Shown here piece after piece: positions 47,768 to 50,951 of a stretch of DNA of 50,951 nt (positions are counted from its first letter, which is position 1; each line of letters opens with the position of its first letter). The notes beneath the pieces are model-generated. The model saw nothing but the letters and a program-made list of their open reading frames with translations. It had not been told where the DNA came from and did not search any database. Location: NCBI GenBank assembly GCA_947177135.1, contig CAMWTI010000005.1, positions 1 to 50,951 of the forward strand, given 5' to 3'. The stretch comes from an uncultured Porphyromonadaceae bacterium (lineage in GTDB: Bacteria; Bacteroidota; Bacteroidia; Bacteroidales; Muribaculaceae). The translations under genes and the position numbers were made by a program.

Positions 47768-47787
47768 CGCTTTTTTTCGTAAATTTG
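47756..47787 (+). promoter_or_regulatory. Promoter for efp overlapping mutB stop
   Basis: TTTG 47756-47759, 20-nt spacer, TAAATTTG 47780-47787. Confidence 0.6.
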
Positions 47788-47821
47788 CGCCCGCAAAAAC
47801 AAAAACAAAACTAAAAACTCA

Positions 47822-48385
47822 ATGGCAACTACAGCTGACTTCAAAAACGGTATGTGCCTCGACATCGATGGCCAGTACTACTTCATCGTCGAATTCCTGC
47901 ACGTGAAACCCGGCAAAGGCCCCGCTTTCGTGCGCACTAAACTCAAAAACGTTCGCACCGGACGCGTGATCGACAAAACATGGAACTCAGGTGTCAAAGT
48001 TGAAGAAGTGCGCATCGAGCGTCGCCCCTACCAGTTCTCTTACAAAGACGACATGGGCTACCACTTCCTCCACACCGAGACATGGGAAGAGATCATCGTT
48101 CCCGGCGAAAGCATCGAAGGTGTGGAATTCCTCAAAGACGGTGACATTTGCGAAGCCATGGTGCACGCTGCCTCCGAAACTGTGCTCACTTGCGAAATGC
48201 CTACTTCCGTGGTGCTCGAAATCACCTACACCGAACCCGGAATCAAAGGCGACACCGCAACCAACACCCTCAAACCCGCAACCGTTGAAACCGGTGCCAC
48301 AGTGCGTGTCCCCCTGTTCTGCAACACTGGCGACAAGGTCCGCATCGACACCCGCGACGGTTCATACGTTGAGCGCGTGAAATAA
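47822..48385 (+). CDS. efp: Elongation factor P
   Basis: 187 aa; [38 protein letters not shown]-term [18 protein letters not shown]. Confidence 0.96.
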   Translation: MATTADFKNGMCLDIDGQYYFIVEFLHVKPGKGPAFVRTKLKNVRTGRVIDKTWNSGVKVEEVRIERRPYQFSYKDDMGYHFLHTETWEEIIVPGESIEGVEFLKDGDICEAMVHAASETVLTCEMPTSVVLEITYTEPGIKGDTATNTLKPATVETGATVRVPLFCNTGDKVRIDTRDGSYVERVK

Positions 48386-48511
48386 CAGCACTCCCCCCAT
48401 ATAACGATCCACAACCACCCAGGCTGCGCCGGGCGACATAAAAAATCGCTCCGTGCAGTCTGGTTGCATAAAACAAACATCAATCAATAACTCTAAAAAC
48501 ACGTTTTATTT

Positions 48512-50869
48512 ATGGGAAAAAAGCTACTCACCCTTCTCGCAGGCTTCATGGCCCTCACCGCCTCCGCCGAAACGGTTGTGAAAGTGGACCTAAGCCAGAT
48601 AACCCAAGATAATGCCACTGCGGTCACTGATGGCGTGACTGTTACTTCAGGCCGAAAAAGCAGCACTAAAACATATTTTGACGGAAAACAATTGCGCTTT
48701 TACGCAAAAGATGTGTTGACCATTAGCTCGGAATATGATATACTTGCTGTCAACTTCACTTCAACGACTACAAGTAATCCAATCAGCAATCTTACTTGCT
48801 CTACGGATGATTATAGTTACACCACTGATCCAGCTGCTGTTACAGCGTCGACTAAGGATGTAACCTATAACTTGATAACTCCAGTTAAGTCAATTGTTTT
48901 TAGCAATACTGCTCAAACGCGCTTCAATACCTTGTCGGTTACTATAGCCGCTGAGCCTGACACCCGAAATGAAGTGACTCTGTCATGGCCTGAAAAGCAA
49001 TATGATGCCGTGCTTGAAAATGGTTTTACCGCTCCGACTCTTAGCGTTGACCCCGAAGTTGCCAAGGGAGAAGTGGTGTATTCATCATCAGATGAAAGCG
49101 TGGCAACTGTTGATGCCAATGGCGCGGTAACCCTGGTGGGTACAGGTCTGACCACAATCAAAGCGGCCATCTCTGACAGCGAAACATATAAAAATGCTTC
49201 GGCTGAATATGCTCTGATTGTAACAACCAACAAGCGTGAGAATCCGTTTACCGTTGAGTTTAAGAAAGGTACAAGCAAGGATGGTATAGGTGATCTGACG
49301 ACAACTACGGATCTTTTCAACGTGATACTTGTAGGTGCTCAATACATTGATAGTGTTACAAAAACAAGTGGAACTGTAAAGTATCAATCGACTGACGGTA
49401 TCCGAATCGGAGCATCTTCAAGTGCTGGATCCGTTACTTTTAAACTTGATCAGTCGTATGTAATTTCCAAAATTGTACTCGGTTTTGCTCCATATAATAC
49501 AAAAGATAATGGAGCTGTGACCGTAAATTCTGTTACACAGAATTTCAGTTCATCGGATATGCCCGCTGAACTGGTTTATGAATATACTGGTACTGATAAG
49601 AAATCTGTAGAAGAAATTGTAATAACAACTGGAGGTTCTACTAAAAGAGCACTTATTTCATCCATCACTGTTTACTATGAAGAAGGCAATCAGGCCAGCG
49701 CTGAACTTGCTTTCGCCAACAATGAATATACAGCATTTCTCGGAGCTACGTTCACTTCCCCGAAAGCAACCACTGTCAGCAACGGCCAGATCACTTATGC
49801 TTCGAGCAATACTGACGTTGCCACTGTTGACGAACAGACCGGCGATGTAACTGTTCTTGCAGTTGGTACCACCGTTATCACTGCTTCTGTTGCCGAAACA
49901 GAAGAATTCTACTCTGGTGAGGCTGAATACACTCTCACTGTTGTTGATCCCGCTGCTCAGCTTCCGTATTACGTTTCCGCTCTTGGCGTAGACTTCACAT
50001 TCGAGCAGGCCGAGTCATATCCTTGGTCATACGATAAGACATATGGCCTGAAAGGTTCCGGCTTTGTCAGCGGTGCGGTTGTCGCTTGCGATGGCCTTGC
50101 CATATCTCCTGTAATTGATCTCTCAGTTTGCGTTGATCCGGTTCTGGATTTTCAGCAGGCATTCAATAATTACAAGATTGACAATGTGATGATCGATGTT
50201 GCCGATCTCAATGGCTATGCCTTCGTCATGGTGAAAGAAGAAGGTGATGCCGATTGGAGCGAACTTGCTGTTCCTACTGCGCCTGCCGCATTCTCATGGA
50301 CTTTCTATCCTAATGAGCAGATCGATCTTGGTGCATACGCCGGCAAGAAAATTCAGATTGCCTTTAAATATGTGTCAACAGAAGAATGTGCCGGAACATG
50401 GGAAGTCAAGAATATTACTGTTGCCGCCATCACTGATCTCGCCATCCTTGTTAATGGAGAAAGACCCACAGACCAGTCATTTGATGAAAATACCGAGATC
50501 ACTTTGACAGCACCTGCTGGAGCAGTTATCTACTATGCCTGGGTTGCAAACGATCCTTCTGTTATGGCTGATGCAAATGCTGTCGACTCTTATGACTGGA
50601 TTGAAGCTCCCTCGAATCCTTACACAATGACCGTCGGCAATCACAAGGGAGAACTGCTTAAGGTGCGCTCGACTGCCTCTGACGATAAGATCGCGCAACT
50701 CCTGTTCCCTGAGGATGGTGTCGTCACCCGCATCGAAAACGTTGTGGCCGGCGTGACCGAAGCTTCAGCCGAATGGTTTGACCTTCAGGGCCGCCGTGTG
50801 GCCGAACCCGCCAACGGACTCTACATACGTCGTCAGGGACGCACTGCCACCAAAGTGCTGGTGAAATAA
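48512..50869 (+). CDS. Large secreted protein with two Big_2-like Ig domains and T9SS-like C-terminal segment
   Basis: Signal peptide; VVYSSSDESVATVDANGAVTLVGTGLTTIKA and ITYASSNTDVATVDEQTGDVTVLAVGTTVITA; C-term WFDLQGRRVAEPANGLYIRRQGRTATKVLVK. Confidence 0.8.
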   Translation: MGKKLLTLLAGFMALTASAETVVKVDLSQITQDNATAVTDGVTVTSGRKSSTKTYFDGKQLRFYAKDVLTISSEYDILAVNFTSTTTSNPISNLTCSTDDYSYTTDPAAVTASTKDVTYNLITPVKSIVFSNTAQTRFNTLSVTIAAEPDTRNEVTLSWPEKQYDAVLENGFTAPTLSVDPEVAKGEVVYSSSDESVATVDANGAVTLVGTGLTTIKAAISDSETYKNASAEYALIVTTNKRENPFTVEFKKGTSKDGIGDLTTTTDLFNVILVGAQYIDSVTKTSGTVKYQSTDGIRIGASSSAGSVTFKLDQSYVISKIVLGFAPYNTKDNGAVTVNSVTQNFSSSDMPAELVYEYTGTDKKSVEEIVITTGGSTKRALISSITVYYEEGNQASAELAFANNEYTAFLGATFTSPKATTVSNGQITYASSNTDVATVDEQTGDVTVLAVGTTVITASVAETEEFYSGEAEYTLTVVDPAAQLPYYVSALGVDFTFEQAESYPWSYDKTYGLKGSGFVSGAVVACDGLAISPVIDLSVCVDPVLDFQQAFNNYKIDNVMIDVADLNGYAFVMVKEEGDADWSELAVPTAPAAFSWTFYPNEQIDLGAYAGKKIQIAFKYVSTEECAGTWEVKNITVAAITDLAILVNGERPTDQSFDENTEITLTAPAGAVIYYAWVANDPSVMADANAVDSYDWIEAPSNPYTMTVGNHKGELLKVRSTASDDKIAQLLFPEDGVVTRIENVVAGVTEASAEWFDLQGRRVAEPANGLYIRRQGRTATKVLVK

Positions 50870-50904
50870 TCGCCGCCCTCCACAGACCGCCTGAAAACAA
50901 CGAA

Positions 50905-50937
50905 CGGCCGGAACCCGCCTATGTGTGGTTCCGGCCG
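50905..50937 (+). terminator. Rho-independent terminator
   Basis: CGGCCGGAACC-loop-GGTTCCGGCCG then CTTTTATG. Confidence 0.85.
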
Positions 50938-50951
50938 CTTTTATGTGGCTC

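Noticed and set aside
1-50951. CRISPR arrays, intact IS elements, prophage, rRNA
   Set aside because: No regularly spaced direct repeats, transposase, integrase, phage structural or rRNA sequences recognised while reading.

Overview
Chromosomal window that looks like a Bacteroidales (probably Muribaculaceae-like) commensal. This is inferred from TTTG / TAnnTTTG promoters, a DUF5723 protein, a serine palmitoyltransferase-like enzyme and a T9SS-like C-terminus on a Big_2 protein. Most of the window is housekeeping: truA, speA, plsC, tRNA-Gln, aspS, Nif3-like, zinc-ribbon protein, spt-like, dxs, trkA/trkH, fmt, RluA family, class I fumarase, a second TrkH/RCK pair, rsmI, aguA/aguB, ispD, recG, mutA/mutB and efp. 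The main candidate for an undescribed system is a seven-gene minus-strand operon at about 4514-14572. It encodes an orphan CHASE2 membrane protein, a secreted FecR/DUF4384-like protein, a secreted beta-propeller with a cryptic OmpA-like C-terminus, a secreted TPR-caspase peptidase, an LPP20+DUF4384 protein, another LPP20-like protein and a secreted transglutaminase-like protein with an 11-residue repeat. All members have N-terminal export or membrane signals. The caspase and propeller proteins share a recognisable inter-domain module, which supports a physical or functional link. Two small relics are absent from the ORF track: a truncated pyridoxamine-phosphate-oxidase-like gene behind the SMR transporter, and a 47-bp element made of two abutting IS-end-like inverted repeats. 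No database or structure search was possible; family calls come from recognising motifs.
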